DNA from: Actinoplanes ianthinogenes
GTDB taxonomy: Bacteria; Actinomycetota; Actinomycetes; Mycobacteriales; Micromonosporaceae
Length of the DNA stretch: 64,000 bases
Direction of reading: 5' to 3'
Assembly: GCF_018324205.1 (NCBI RefSeq)
Contig: NZ_AP023356.1
Coordinates: 1,116,001-1,180,000 of the forward strand
Under the pieces are notes generated by a model. It was given only the letters and a program-made list of their open reading frames with translations. It was not told the DNA's origin and searched no databases. The position numbers were made by a program, and so were the translations under genes. This document shows, one piece after another, positions 25,582 to 35,020 of the stretch (position 1 is its first letter; every line of letters begins with the position of its first letter).

Positions 25582-27873
25582 TCAGCCACCGGAGGTCAGG
25601 CGACGGCCGACGGCGGCGATCAACCGGTCCAGCTCGGAGCCGAACGGGTTGTCGTGCACCAGGTAGGTCCAGGTCGCGCTCGGCCGGACGATCTCGGCCC
25701 GCTCCGGCTCCCAGCCGTCGCTGAGGTCGACCTCCTCGAACGTCTCGATGGTCCGCTCCTCGACCTTGGTCAGCAGATCCTGGAACGCCGGGACGGCGGA
25801 CCGGTGGAACTCGTCCAGCGGGTCCAGCTTGCCCAGCGCCCGCAGGTGCACGCCCTCGCGGACCTCGGACAGGTACGCCAGGTGATCGGCCCAGAGCCGG
25901 TCCAGGTGGAACAGGGCGATCGCCCGGGCCGAGTCGGACAGCACGTCCTCGTCGGTCTCCTTCGCCTTCTCCGGCGACTTCTCCAGCAGCATGATCGCGG
26001 CCACCTCGGAGGTGAGCAGCCGCTCCCGCCGCTCAGCCAGCAGCAGCCGCTGCTGCTCGATCACCACGCTGTACCGCCAGGTGTTGCGGTGGATCTCGTG
26101 GTTCACACCCTCGGCGACCCGCTGGGCGTGCTCGACCGCGTAGTCCACCTGCGGGTCGTGCACCACGCCGTCCATGTCCATCCGCGGCGAGGCCGGCAGG
26201 ATGTCGCCGGCGTGCCGGGTGACCAGCTCGTCCTCCAGGCTGACGAAGAACACCGAGGCGCCCGGGTCACCCTGCCGGCCGGCGCGGCCACGCAGCTGGT
26301 CGTCGACCCGGCGGCTGTCGTGCCGGCCGGCGCCGATCACGTAGAGCCCGCCGAGCTCGACCACCTTGTCCCGGTCGGCCTCATCGCTGCCGCCGAGGCG
26401 GATGTCGACACCACGGCCGGCCATCTGGGTGGAGACGGTGACCGCGCCGACCGCGCCGGCCTCGGCGATGATCGCCGCCTCCTCGGCGTCGTTCTTCGCG
26501 TTCAGCACGTTGCACGGGACGCCGGCCTTGGCCAGCTGCGCGGCGAGCGTCTCGGACGCCTGCACGTCCAGGGTGCCGATGAGCACCGGGCGGCCCTTGT
26601 CGTGCGCGATCTTGATCTCCTCGACCAGCGCCTCGTCACGGGTGTCGTGCGCCGAGTAGATCCGGTCCGGGTCGTCCTCGCGGATGTTCGGCGTGTTCGG
26701 CGGCACCACGGCCACCTCGAGCTTGAAGTACTCCCGGAGCTGCTCGCCGACGTGCACCGCGGTCGCGGTCATCCCGCACACGGTCGCGTAGAGCGCGATG
26801 TACGCCTGCACCGTGATGGTGTCCAGCACCTCGCCCTCGGCGGTCGCGGACAGCCCCTCCTTGGCCTCCACGGCCGCCTGCAGGCCGTCCGGCCAGCGGC
26901 GGCGCTGGGCGACCCGGCCGCGCATCTCGTCGATCAGCTCGACCCCGCCGTTGCGGACGATGTAGTCCACGTCGCGGCGCAGCAGGGCGTGGGCGTGCAG
27001 CGCCACGTTCACCGCGGACAGGTGCTCGACCTGGTCGTCGGCGTACAGGTCGACGCCGCCGAGCTGCTCCTCGACGTTCTTCAGGCCGGCCTCGGTGAAG
27101 GCCACGCTGCGGCCGTCCTCGGCCACCTCGTAGTCCTTGCCCTTGCGCAGCGTCTTGACCAGCGCGGCGGCCTCGTGCACCGGGTCGCTCTCGGTCGAGG
27201 TCGAACCGGCCAGCACCATCGGCACCCGGGCCTCGTCGATCAGGATCGAGTCGGCCTCGTCGACGATCGCGGTGGCCAGCTCGCGCTGCACCCGGTCGGC
27301 CACGTCGGTGACCAGCTGGTCGCGCAGGTAGTCGAAGCCCGCCTCGGAGACCGACACGTAGGTGACGTCGGCGGCGTACGCCTCACGCCGCTCCTCCGGG
27401 GTCATCGACTCGGTCACCGAGCCGACGGTGAGGCCGAGCAGCGTGTAGATCGGCTCCATCCACTCGGCGTCGCGCTTGGCCAGGTAGTCGTTGACGGTCA
27501 ACACGTGCACCGGCCCGTTGCCCAGGCGGGTGTGGCCGTAGGCAGCGATCGTGGCGGTGAGCGTCTTGCCCTCACCGGTGGCCATCTCGGCGACCCGGCC
27601 GTCGAGCAGCGCCATGGCGCCGAGCAACTGGACGTCGTAAGGCCGCTGGCCGATCGCGCGGAACGCCGCCTCGCGGCCGATCGCGCAGATCTCGGTGTAG
27701 TCGGACGCCTCCCGCGCGGCATCGGTCAGCGCGGCGTCGTCCAGCTCCTTGAGCGCTTCCTCACGAGCCTCGATCGGCTCCAGGCGCTTCGACAGCGGGC
27801 CGAGGTCCACAGTCGTGCCCGGACGCTGCAAAAACTTGCGGAATCGGTTCTTGAACCGCTGCGAAACACCCAT
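25582..27873 (-). CDS. secA2: Accessory preprotein translocase ATPase SecA2
   Basis: 763 residues from the ATG at 27873 (MGVSQRFKNRFRKF); upstream frame is not credible. DEAD motor motifs are clear: MATGEGKT, VDEADSILIDEARVP, and STQMAGRGVDIRLGG and RGRAGRQGDPG in the second motor domain. It is shorter than housekeeping SecA (about 900+ residues) and ends without the Cys/His zinc-binding tail, as actinobacterial SecA2 proteins do. It would export a subset of proteins with SecYEG. Stand-alone, with no secY2 or accessory Sec genes nearby. Confidence 0.9.
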   Translation of the reverse strand: MGVSQRFKNRFRKFLQRPGTTVDLGPLSKRLEPIEAREEALKELDDAALTDAAREASDYTEICAIGREAAFRAIGQRPYDVQLLGAMALLDGRVAEMATGEGKTLTATIAAYGHTRLGNGPVHVLTVNDYLAKRDAEWMEPIYTLLGLTVGSVTESMTPEERREAYAADVTYVSVSEAGFDYLRDQLVTDVADRVQRELATAIVDEADSILIDEARVPMVLAGSTSTESDPVHEAAALVKTLRKGKDYEVAEDGRSVAFTEAGLKNVEEQLGGVDLYADDQVEHLSAVNVALHAHALLRRDVDYIVRNGGVELIDEMRGRVAQRRRWPDGLQAAVEAKEGLSATAEGEVLDTITVQAYIALYATVCGMTATAVHVGEQLREYFKLEVAVVPPNTPNIREDDPDRIYSAHDTRDEALVEEIKIAHDKGRPVLIGTLDVQASETLAAQLAKAGVPCNVLNAKNDAEEAAIIAEAGAVGAVTVSTQMAGRGVDIRLGGSDEADRDKVVELGGLYVIGAGRHDSRRVDDQLRGRAGRQGDPGASVFFVSLEDELVTRHAGDILPASPRMDMDGVVHDPQVDYAVEHAQRVAEGVNHEIHRNTWRYSVVIEQQRLLLAERRERLLTSEVAAIMLLEKSPEKAKETDEDVLSDSARAIALFHLDRLWADHLAYLSEVREGVHLRALGKLDPLDEFHRSAVPAFQDLLTKVEERTIETFEEVDLSDGWEPERAEIVRPSATWTYLVHDNPFGSELDRLIAAVGRRLTSGG

Positions 27874-28016
27874 GGCGCGCAACGGTACTTTATTTCGCTG
27901 GGAGCCATCGTCCGGACTCCCACGTGCCGCCCCCGAGATTCGCCCCGGACGGTGGTTTGCCCTCCCCGGACGCCGGGCACCTGCCATGACGAGCGCAGTC
28001 ACGGGAGGGGGAGCCG

Positions 28017-28754
28017 ATGCCCAGCCAGCTGGTCTGCCGGCCGGAACAGGACCTCCCGATCGCGGTGCTCACCGTCAGCGGCACGCTGGACCGGCTCACC
28101 GGCGACGCGCTCGGCGTCGCGGTCCGCCGCAGCCTCGCCGACCAGCCGGTGAAACTCCTGCTCGACGTGACCCGGCTGACGGTGGCCGACCCGATCGCCC
28201 TGAGCACGTTCGGCTCGGTCGTCTGCCAGACCGCGGAGTTCCCCAACGTGCCGATAGTCGTCTGCGGCGCCGACCCGGGCACGTCGGCCGCGCTCGCCAC
28301 CATCCCGGACTGCGCCCGCGTGGAACTGGCCACCGACCGCGCCGCCGCCCTGGCCGACGCGCGCACCGACCCACCCCCGGACCGCCTGCGGGTCCGCCTG
28401 CGCCCGGTCCCGGAAGCCTGCCGCCAGGTCCGCAACCTGGTCGACCAGGCCTGCGCCCGCTGGCACCGCACCGAGTTCGCCGCGACCGCCACCCTGATCG
28501 CCACCGAACTGGTCGCCAACGTGGTCCGCCACGCCCACACCACCATGGAGTTCACCCTGGCCGTCCGCGACAACCGCCTCACCCTGGCGGTCCGCGACGG
28601 CAGCCGCACCATGCCCCGCCAACTGGACCCGGGCCTCACCGACGCCGGCGGCCGCGGCCTGCGGCTGATCCGCGAGCTGTCGGCCGCCTGGGGCGTCCTG
28701 CCCACCACCGACGGCAAGATCGTCTGGACCCACCTGTTCCCCACCCTGACCTGA
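28017..28754 (+). CDS. STAS-HATPase fusion, anti-sigma-factor regulator type
   Basis: 245 residues. The N-terminal about 100 residues look like a STAS domain (LTVSGTLDRLTGDALGVAV, LLLDVTRLTVADP). The C-terminal about 130 are a GHKL/HATPase_c kinase domain (LIATELVANVVRHAHT, GGRGLRLIRELSAAWG), as in SpoIIAB/RsbW-type anti-sigma factors. Having both halves of a partner-switching pair in one chain is unusual. In the STAS domain the usual Asp-Ser phosphorylation motif is replaced (ADPIALSTFG). GGGAGGGGGAG precedes the ATG. Confidence 0.85.
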   Translation: MPSQLVCRPEQDLPIAVLTVSGTLDRLTGDALGVAVRRSLADQPVKLLLDVTRLTVADPIALSTFGSVVCQTAEFPNVPIVVCGADPGTSAALATIPDCARVELATDRAAALADARTDPPPDRLRVRLRPVPEACRQVRNLVDQACARWHRTEFAATATLIATELVANVVRHAHTTMEFTLAVRDNRLTLAVRDGSRTMPRQLDPGLTDAGGRGLRLIRELSAAWGVLPTTDGKIVWTHLFPTLT

Positions 28755-29045
28755 CACCCGCTGCCGCAACGCAGGCGGCCCTCTGTCGCCGCCATGCGGG
28801 CGGGCTCACGGCTTCCACGCTGCCGCGACACAGGCGGGCAGCTCACGGCCCTTCCACGCTGCCGCGACACACGCGGGCAGCTCACGGCCGTCCCTCGCTG
28901 CCGCGATGTGGGCGGTTCGCTCACGCCGCCTCTTTTGTACGACCTGGGGACCGGACAGACGCAATTGCCCCGTCCCGTGGCTGACCGCGAGCGCCGCCGT
29001 GCACCGGACCGCCCGGCGACCGCCGGGCTGATCCGCTGCTCACGG
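28755..29045. repeat. Gap with a 39-bp tandem repeat, three copies
   Basis: CGCTGCCGCGA recurs at 28818, 28857 and 28896, each 39 bases apart, with GCTCACGGC between; a weaker related block lies at 28759. No gene is credible in the gap. Confidence 0.7.
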
Positions 29046-32000
29046 TCACTGCCGGCGAGGCAGGCCGCTCGGTGCGCTGGCCGGGTCCGCCAGGGCGTCC
29101 TCGACCGGGGCCGGCGGTGCCGGCTGGGCGGCGGGGCGAGGGGCACCACGGCCGGGCAGGCCGGACGGAGCGTTCGCCTCGTCCATCGGCGCGCCGGACG
29201 GAGGCGGGGCGGTCTGACCCATGTCCGGCGCCTGGAGGCCGGGCCGGACGATGGCGGGACCGGGCGTGGGCGGATTGTGCTGGCCCATGTCCGGCGGCTG
29301 CAATCCGGGCCGACCCGACGGCATGGCCGCCGGACCCGCAGGCGCGTTCTGCTGACCCATGTCCGGCGCCTGCAAACCGGGACGGGCACCCGGCGTCGCT
29401 ACCGGGTTGTGCTGGCCCATGTCCGGCGCCTGCAATCCGGGCCGACCCGACGGCGTGGCCGCCGGCGAATTCTGCTGACCCATATCCGGCGCCTGCAATC
29501 CCGGACGAGCGCCCGGCGCCGCAACAGGATTGTGCTGACCCATGTCCGGCGGCTGAAGCCCCGGCCGACCCGACGGCGTGGCCGCCGGCGAATTCTGCTG
29601 ACCCATATCCGGCGCCTGCAATCCCGGACGAGCGCCCGGCGCCGCAACAGGATTGTGCTGACCCATGTCGGGCGCCTGCAGCCCGGAACGCGCCTGACCC
29701 AGGTCCGGCGGCTGCGCACCGGGAATCACCGGCGGCACCTGACCGGTCATCACGGCTGCCGACGGCAGGAAGTCCCCGCTCGCGGCCATCCCATGGCCAC
29801 CCGGCTGTCCCGGACCCGAACCACCCGCCTGCCCCATCGACATCCCCGGCGCACCGGGCTGACCCATCGGCGCCGCGACACCGTCGGGCTGACCCATCGG
29901 CACACCCGGAGCACTGGGCTGGCCCGTCGGCATCCCCGGCCCACCAGGCTGCCCCATCGGCGTCCCCGGCCCACTGGGGTGACCCGTCGGCGTCCCTTGC
30001 GCACTGGGCTGGCCCATCGGCATCCCCGGCCCACCGGACTGGCCCGTCGGCGTCCCCTGCGCACCGGGCTGCCCCATCGGCATCCCCGGCCCACCAGGCT
30101 GCCCCATCGGCATCCCCGGCCCACCAGGCTGCCCCATCGGCATCCCCGGCCCACCAGGCTGCCCCATCGGCATCCCCGGCCCACCAGGCTGCCCCATCGG
30201 CATCCCCGGCCCACCAGGCTGCCCCATCGGCATCCCCGGCCCACCGGGCTGACCCATCGGCGTCTCCGGGCCGCCGGACGGGGACGTCGGCATTCCCGGG
30301 GCGGGCGGCTGTACCGCCCCGGCGGCCTGCGGTCCCGGGTAGCCCTGCGGACCCGGCGGGGTCATCGGGTGCCCGGGCTGCATCATCCCCGCAGGACCGG
30401 CGCCGCCCGCGGGCCGCGCCGAGCGGGTGAAGCGAGGGGCGTCCAGGGGACTGTTCTGCTGGCTGTAGCCAGGAGCCGCGACCGGCGCCCCCTCCGCGAC
30501 CGGCTGTCCGACCGGCGCCGCCCATGGCGCGGCCCCCTCCGGGGGAGCACCGGGAACGCCTTGAGCCGGCGGCGGACCCGATGCGGGCGCCGCACCGGGT
30601 CCGGGAGCCGGCCAGGCCTGGTTCGCCGGAGGCTCGCTCGGAGCGGCCGTAGCCCACGGCGGCGTCCCCGACACCGGCTCCACTGCCTGCGCGGGGCTAC
30701 CTAGATCGGCCGGCGGCCACGGAAGCGCCCCGGACCCACCGAACGCAGGCGGCCCACCGATCTGCCCAGCCTGATCCGCCGGTCCGGATGCACCAGCGGA
30801 TCCCGGAGCCCCCGCGGACCCGCCCATCTCCGCCAGACCAGCCGATCCACCGAACGCCGCAGCCGAGCCTCCCTCGCCCTGTCCCGTCCCACCAGACCCC
30901 GACGGCGCGCCCCGCTCCGTCTGACCAGCCGACCCGCCAAACCCGGCGAGCCCACTTCCCTCGCCCTGCCCAGCCCCGCCAAGCCCAGCAAGCCCACTTC
31001 CCTCGCCCTGCCCAGCCCCGCCAAGCCCAGCAAGCCCACTTCCCTCGCCCTGCCCAGCCCCGCCAAGCCCAGACCGCGCCGCCGTCTGAGCGGATCCGCC
31101 AAGCCCAGCAAGCCCAGTTCCCTCGCCCTGCCCAGTCCCGCCAAGCCCAGCAAGCCCGGTTCCCTCACCCTGCCCGAGCCCAGCCGCCCCGGAGCGCGCA
31201 CCGCTCTCCGCCGAACCACCGAACCCGGAATCCCCGCCGCTTGCCGAACCACCGAACCCAGAGTCCGCCCCGCTCTCCGACCGACCAGCGCTCCCAGCGA
31301 ATCCAGCCAGCCCCGAGAGCCCACCAGATCCACCGACCCCCGCAAGCCCGGAACCCTCCGGCTGATCAGCGGACTCAGCCGATCCACCAAGCCCCGCCTC
31401 ACCCGGCGGCCAGGGCCGAAGTCCCCCCGGCGCCGGAGCGTCAGCCGGCGGCCAGGGCCGCGCGACGCTCGCCTCGGGCAACGGCCCGGAGTCGGCCGCA
31501 GCGGGAGGCCACGCCCGCAGCCCACCGCCCGACGACTCGCCACCACCCGCCGGCCCGGACCCGCCGCCGGAAGCACCTTCCGCGGGCGGCCAAGCCTTCA
31601 GCCCACCGGCCTCGCCACCGCCGACCAGCCCAGGACCGGCCCCGAGCCCGGCGGGCCGTGACCCCGGCCCCGCCGACGGCCCGTCCCCGGCGCCTGCGGG
31701 CGGCCAGGCGCGCAGCCCGGCACCTTCCCCGGCAGAGGACTCATCGGGCCACGGACGTGCCGGCTCCCCGGAAACATCGGGCGAGGACGGCGCCGCATGC
31801 GCCCCCTCGCTCCGCTTCCAGTTCCCCAGTCCGCCGCCGCCCGACGGCTCGTCACCCGGCGGCCAGGCTCGTAACGGTGCTGCCTCCGCGCTTCCTCCGG
31901 GGTCCCCCGCCGGAGTCTCATGCCGCCCGGCCCCCTTCGCACCACCCGCGGTCAACCCGCTGGCCTGCGGCGCGCCGTTGGCACCACCACCGGTCGACGC

Positions 32001-32594
32001 AGAAAAACCCGGCCCGGCGTTCCCTCGCGGCAACCCACCGAGCCGCGCCTCCGTCCAGGACTCCCCGGCCGCCCACGGCCGCTCGTGCGTCCCGGTCGGC
32101 TCGGTGGCCCAGCCGGGCAGCTCCGACGACAGCGGCCCCGGCGATTCCGGCACCGGCCGCACCGGCGACGCCGGCTCCCGGTGCCCCGGCACATGGGACA
32201 GCCCCGGCCCCGGCCCGAGCGGATGCAGGTGCCCACCCCGGGACGACGCTCCGGGAAGCGGCCCGGTCAGCGGATCACCGGGCGTACCCTCAAGCGTCGG
32301 TCCTGGTGGCGGACCAGCCGGACCCGCGGCCGGGCCCGGTGGCCAAGCGGACCCCGATCCGGGCGGAACGAAAGCCGGCCGCGTCGCCGCGACCAGACCG
32401 GAGCTCTCCGCGAGCCCGGCGGCCGCGAGCACCTCGGCGGCCGCCTGCCCGGAACGGCACGGCAGCTCCTCGCCGCAGACGGGGCAGTGGGTGAGGCCTT
32501 CGCCCGGGCCCTCGCCCCCGGCGTGCGCCTCGAGCATCTCGCGCGCGGTGCGCGCCAGGACGCTTTCCGGTTTGACGTAGTTCGTCGGTGCCAC
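29046..32594 (-). CDS. Giant Gly/Pro/Gln-rich repeat protein with N-terminal Cys knuckle
   Basis: About 1182 residues from a GTG at 32594 (VAPTNYVKPESVLA), favoured because GGGGGCGGAG lies just upstream; an in-frame ATG at 32648 would add 18 residues. Residues 1-70 are the only globular-looking part, with HCPVCGEELPC (C-x2-C-x4-C). The rest is low complexity: about eight WPP motifs (GLRAWPPA and similar), a 14-residue GSGLAGLGGAGQGE repeat, about 15 decapeptides like GQPGGPGMPM, and eight RPGLQAPDMGQ units near the C terminus. There is no signal peptide. It may be a disordered scaffold or cell-surface-associated protein; function unknown. Confidence 0.75.
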   Translation of the reverse strand: MAPTNYVKPESVLARTAREMLEAHAGGEGPGEGLTHCPVCGEELPCRSGQAAAEVLAAAGLAESSGLVAATRPAFVPPGSGSAWPPGPAAGPAGPPPGPTLEGTPGDPLTGPLPGASSRGGHLHPLGPGPGLSHVPGHREPASPVRPVPESPGPLSSELPGWATEPTGTHERPWAAGESWTEARLGGLPRGNAGPGFSASTGGGANGAPQASGLTAGGAKGAGRHETPAGDPGGSAEAAPLRAWPPGDEPSGGGGLGNWKRSEGAHAAPSSPDVSGEPARPWPDESSAGEGAGLRAWPPAGAGDGPSAGPGSRPAGLGAGPGLVGGGEAGGLKAWPPAEGASGGGSGPAGGGESSGGGLRAWPPAAADSGPLPEASVARPWPPADAPAPGGLRPWPPGEAGLGGSAESADQPEGSGLAGVGGSGGLSGLAGFAGSAGRSESGADSGFGGSASGGDSGFGGSAESGARSGAAGLGQGEGTGLAGLGGTGQGEGTGLAGLGGSAQTAARSGLGGAGQGEGSGLAGLGGAGQGEGSGLAGLGGAGQGEGSGLAGFGGSAGQTERGAPSGSGGTGQGEGGSAAAFGGSAGLAEMGGSAGAPGSAGASGPADQAGQIGGPPAFGGSGALPWPPADLGSPAQAVEPVSGTPPWATAAPSEPPANQAWPAPGPGAAPASGPPPAQGVPGAPPEGAAPWAAPVGQPVAEGAPVAAPGYSQQNSPLDAPRFTRSARPAGGAGPAGMMQPGHPMTPPGPQGYPGPQAAGAVQPPAPGMPTSPSGGPETPMGQPGGPGMPMGQPGGPGMPMGQPGGPGMPMGQPGGPGMPMGQPGGPGMPMGQPGGPGMPMGQPGAQGTPTGQSGGPGMPMGQPSAQGTPTGHPSGPGTPMGQPGGPGMPTGQPSAPGVPMGQPDGVAAPMGQPGAPGMSMGQAGGSGPGQPGGHGMAASGDFLPSAAVMTGQVPPVIPGAQPPDLGQARSGLQAPDMGQHNPVAAPGARPGLQAPDMGQQNSPAATPSGRPGLQPPDMGQHNPVAAPGARPGLQAPDMGQQNSPAATPSGRPGLQAPDMGQHNPVATPGARPGLQAPDMGQQNAPAGPAAMPSGRPGLQPPDMGQHNPPTPGPAIVRPGLQAPDMGQTAPPPSGAPMDEANAPSGLPGRGAPRPAAQPAPPAPVEDALADPASAPSGLPRRQ
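29205..29700 (-). repeat. Coding repeat: eight RPGLQAPDMGQ units
   Basis: Near the 3' end of the giant gene the motif GLQAPDMGQ recurs eight times with alternating linkers (HNPVAAPGA and QNSPAATPSG), about 60-70 bases per unit. Copies are nearly identical in DNA, indicating recent amplification. Confidence 0.85.
29920..30260 (-). repeat. Coding repeat: 30-bp unit for GQPGGPGMPM
   Basis: Seven perfect consecutive copies of a 30-base unit (GGCATCCCCGGCCCACCAGG and ten more bases on the plus strand) lie at about 30070-30260, with about eight diverged copies on the 29.8-30.07 kb side. The period keeps the frame. Confidence 0.9.
30930..31170 (-). repeat. Coding repeat: 42-bp unit for GSGLAGLGGAGQGE
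   Basis: About five 14-residue units occur in the middle of the giant gene, two or three of them identical in DNA, interrupted by one AQTAARS insertion. Confidence 0.85.
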
Positions 32595-32820
32595 TGGTCT
32601 CCGCCCCCTGCCCGCGCGAGATTTCGCACGACCCGTCGTCCAGTTCACCCCGGCGGGTACCCCCGAAGGGCGGGTTTCCGCAGATCGGTGGGTCGCCGGC
32701 GGGAATTGCCCGGTATCGGGCGCGGGGCACGTCGCCGGTTGGTAAGGAGAAGAAGATCAGGATTTCCCGATTCACTCACGGTGCGCAGCCGCTCTCAATC
32801 CGTAACATTGAGGAACATCC

Positions 32821-32829
32821 AGGAGGTGA
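32821..32829 (+). promoter_or_regulatory. Full-length Shine-Dalgarno
   Basis: AGGAGGTGA is a full match to the 16S rRNA 3' end, six C bases before the ATG at 32836. It suggests strong translation of the downstream gene. Confidence 0.8.
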
Positions 32830-32835
32830 CCCCCC

Positions 32836-33357
32836 ATGGACGACACCGAGCTGCACCGCGAGCGGATCCTCCGGCACGTCAGTCCGATCATCACCGGCCG
32901 GTTCGTCGGCTACCAGGCGTCGTACACCCGGGAGGTGAGCGTCGGGAAGCCATTGGCGATCTTCGTGTTCCTCACCGCCGGGATCGCCCAGCTGGTCGCC
33001 TCGCTGATGCGGATGAAACCGGCCCGGCGCAGCCTCAAGGACCTGCGCAAGGGCCCGGAGTTCCTGGTCACGCCGGTCCGGCTGCGCGACGACCTGGGCC
33101 AGACCTACGAGATCGAGATGCACGGCCAGCTGCCGCAGTCGGCGCTGCACCGCGGCGACCTGGTGCAGGTGCGCACCGAGCCGCAGCGGGACCGGACGCT
33201 GCCGGTCAAGTTGACGCAGGTGGTGAACCTGACGACGATGCAGCCGCTCACCCCGCGCATCCCGACCCGCTGGTCGCACCTGGGCCCGGCGATGCTGCTC
33301 CAGGCCGCGGCCGGCCTGGTCGTCGCGGGCGTGGTCCTGGCCGCGCTGTTCCACTGA
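32836..33357 (+). CDS. Bitopic membrane protein with central soluble domain
   Basis: 173 residues. Hydrophobic helices lie at about 38-57 (PLAIFVFLTAGIAQLV) and 149-171. Between them is a beta-rich domain of about 90 residues with DDLGQTYEIEMHGQLPQS and GDLVQVRTEPQRD, resembling a small OB-like barrel. No named family. It lies 187 bases before the ligase gene in the same direction. Confidence 0.8.
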   Translation: MDDTELHRERILRHVSPIITGRFVGYQASYTREVSVGKPLAIFVFLTAGIAQLVASLMRMKPARRSLKDLRKGPEFLVTPVRLRDDLGQTYEIEMHGQLPQSALHRGDLVQVRTEPQRDRTLPVKLTQVVNLTTMQPLTPRIPTRWSHLGPAMLLQAAAGLVVAGVVLAALFH

Positions 33358-33544
33358 GCCCGTGTGAAGATCGGAAGGATCGGGTACCGGCCCGTCCATG
33401 TTCGACGCACCGTTCGCCATCACCCGCCAATGCTGCCCCGACAAGTCGAGAACAGGCATAGACAGCGGTAATCATGGGTCCGGGGGGACCGCTGCGACGA
33501 TGCCCGTTCCCCCTCCGCGCTAACGGCTCGGAAGGTGGTGCCTG

Positions 33545-35020
33545 GTGGGCGAGAAGGTCGAACAGACACAGTTTTCCCGGGAGGACCGGACCCGGTACCG
33601 GCAGAAGATCCGCCGCAGTCTCGACGTGTTCGCGACGATGTTGCGCGAGTCGCGCTTCGAGTTCGAGCGGCCGATGACCGGGATGGAGATCGAACTCAAC
33701 CTGATCGACGACAATGCCGATCCGGCGATGCGCAACGCCGACGTGCTCGGCGCGATCGCCGATCCCGACTTCCAGACCGAACTGGGCCAGTTCAACATCG
33801 AGATCAATCTGCCGCCCCGGCGGCTGGCCGGCGACGACTACGCCGACCTGGAGAAGGGTCTGCGGGCCAGCCTGAACCACGCCGAGCACAAGGCCCGGAC
33901 GGTCGGCGTACACATGGTCACCGTCGGCATCCTGCCCACGCTGCGCCGTGAGCACCTGACCGGCGCGGCGCTCTCCGCGAACCCCCGGTACAAGCTGCTC
34001 AACGAGCAGATCTTCGCGGCCCGGGGCGAGGACCTGGACATCCGCATCGACGGTGTGGACCGGCTCGCGGTGACCACCGACAGCATCGCGCCCGAGGCGG
34101 CCTGCACCAGCACCCAGTTCCACCTCCAGGTGAGTCCGGCGCAGTTCGCCGCGTACTGGAACGCCTCCCAGGTGATTTCCGGGATCCAGGTGGCGCTGGG
34201 CGCGAACTCGCCGCTGCTGTTCGGCCGGGAGCTGTGGCGGGAGACCCGGATCCCGCTGTTCGAGCAGGCCACCGACACCCGGTCGGAGGAGATCCGGGCG
34301 CAGGGCGTACGCCCCCGGGTGTGGTTCGGCGAGCGCTGGATCACCAGCGTGTTCGACCTGTTCGAGGAGAACGTGCGGTACTTCCCCGCGCTGCTGCCCA
34401 TCTGCGACGAGGACGATCCGGCGGACATGCTGGAGCGCGGTGACATCCCGTCGCTCAGCGAACTGCGCCTGCACAACGGGACGATCTACCGCTGGAACCG
34501 GCCGATCTACGCGGTCGTCAACGGCCGCCCGCACCTGCGCGTGGAGAACCGGGTGATGCCGGCCGGCCCGACCGTCGCCGACACCATCGCGAACGCGGCG
34601 TTCTACTACGGCCTGGTCCGCAGCCTGGCCGAGGCCGAGCGCCCGGTCTGGACCCAGCTCAGCTTCCGCGCCGCCGAGGAGAACTTCCACGCCTGCGCCC
34701 GGCACGGCATCGACGCGAGCGTCTTCTGGCCGGGCGTGGGCACGGTCCCGGTCACCGAGCTGGTCCTGCGCCGCCTGCTGCCCCAGGCCGCCGAGGGCCT
34801 CGACGAGTGGGGCGTCTCGCCGGCCCAGCGGGACCGGTTGCTGGGCATCGTCGAGCAGCGCTGCCTCCGCCAGCAGAACGGCGCCTCCTGGCAGGTCGGC
34901 ACGCTGCACGAGCTGGAGAAGAAGGGCATGGACCGGCAGCGCGCACTGCACGAGATGATGCGCCGCTACCTGCCGATGATGCACGAGAACATCCCGGTCC
35001 ATGAATGGGAGATCTCGTAG
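33545..35020 (+). CDS. Glutamate-cysteine ligase family (GCS2) protein
   Basis: 491 residues from a GTG at 33545 with GGAAGGTGG upstream. GCS2-type signatures include GMEIELNLID near residue 46, FNIEINLPPR near 83 and QFHLQVSP near 197. Carboxylate-amine ligases of this fold join glutamate or another acid to an amine using ATP. Actinobacterial members also include EgtA-type and ATP-grasp-associated enzymes, so gamma-glutamylcysteine formation is not assured; no ergothioneine genes adjoin it. Confidence 0.85.
   Translation: MGEKVEQTQFSREDRTRYRQKIRRSLDVFATMLRESRFEFERPMTGMEIELNLIDDNADPAMRNADVLGAIADPDFQTELGQFNIEINLPPRRLAGDDYADLEKGLRASLNHAEHKARTVGVHMVTVGILPTLRREHLTGAALSANPRYKLLNEQIFAARGEDLDIRIDGVDRLAVTTDSIAPEAACTSTQFHLQVSPAQFAAYWNASQVISGIQVALGANSPLLFGRELWRETRIPLFEQATDTRSEEIRAQGVRPRVWFGERWITSVFDLFEENVRYFPALLPICDEDDPADMLERGDIPSLSELRLHNGTIYRWNRPIYAVVNGRPHLRVENRVMPAGPTVADTIANAAFYYGLVRSLAEAERPVWTQLSFRAAEENFHACARHGIDASVFWPGVGTVPVTELVLRRLLPQAAEGLDEWGVSPAQRDRLLGIVEQRCLRQQNGASWQVGTLHELEKKGMDRQRALHEMMRRYLPMMHENIPVHEWEIS

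Noticed and set aside
25576..28152. 858-residue plus-strand frame opposite secA2
   Set aside because: Antisense shadow of SecA2, with no recognisable domain.
28794..32494. Long plus-strand frames opposite the giant repeat gene
   Set aside because: They are antisense shadows of the repeats; Arg/His/Pro-rich, without domain features.
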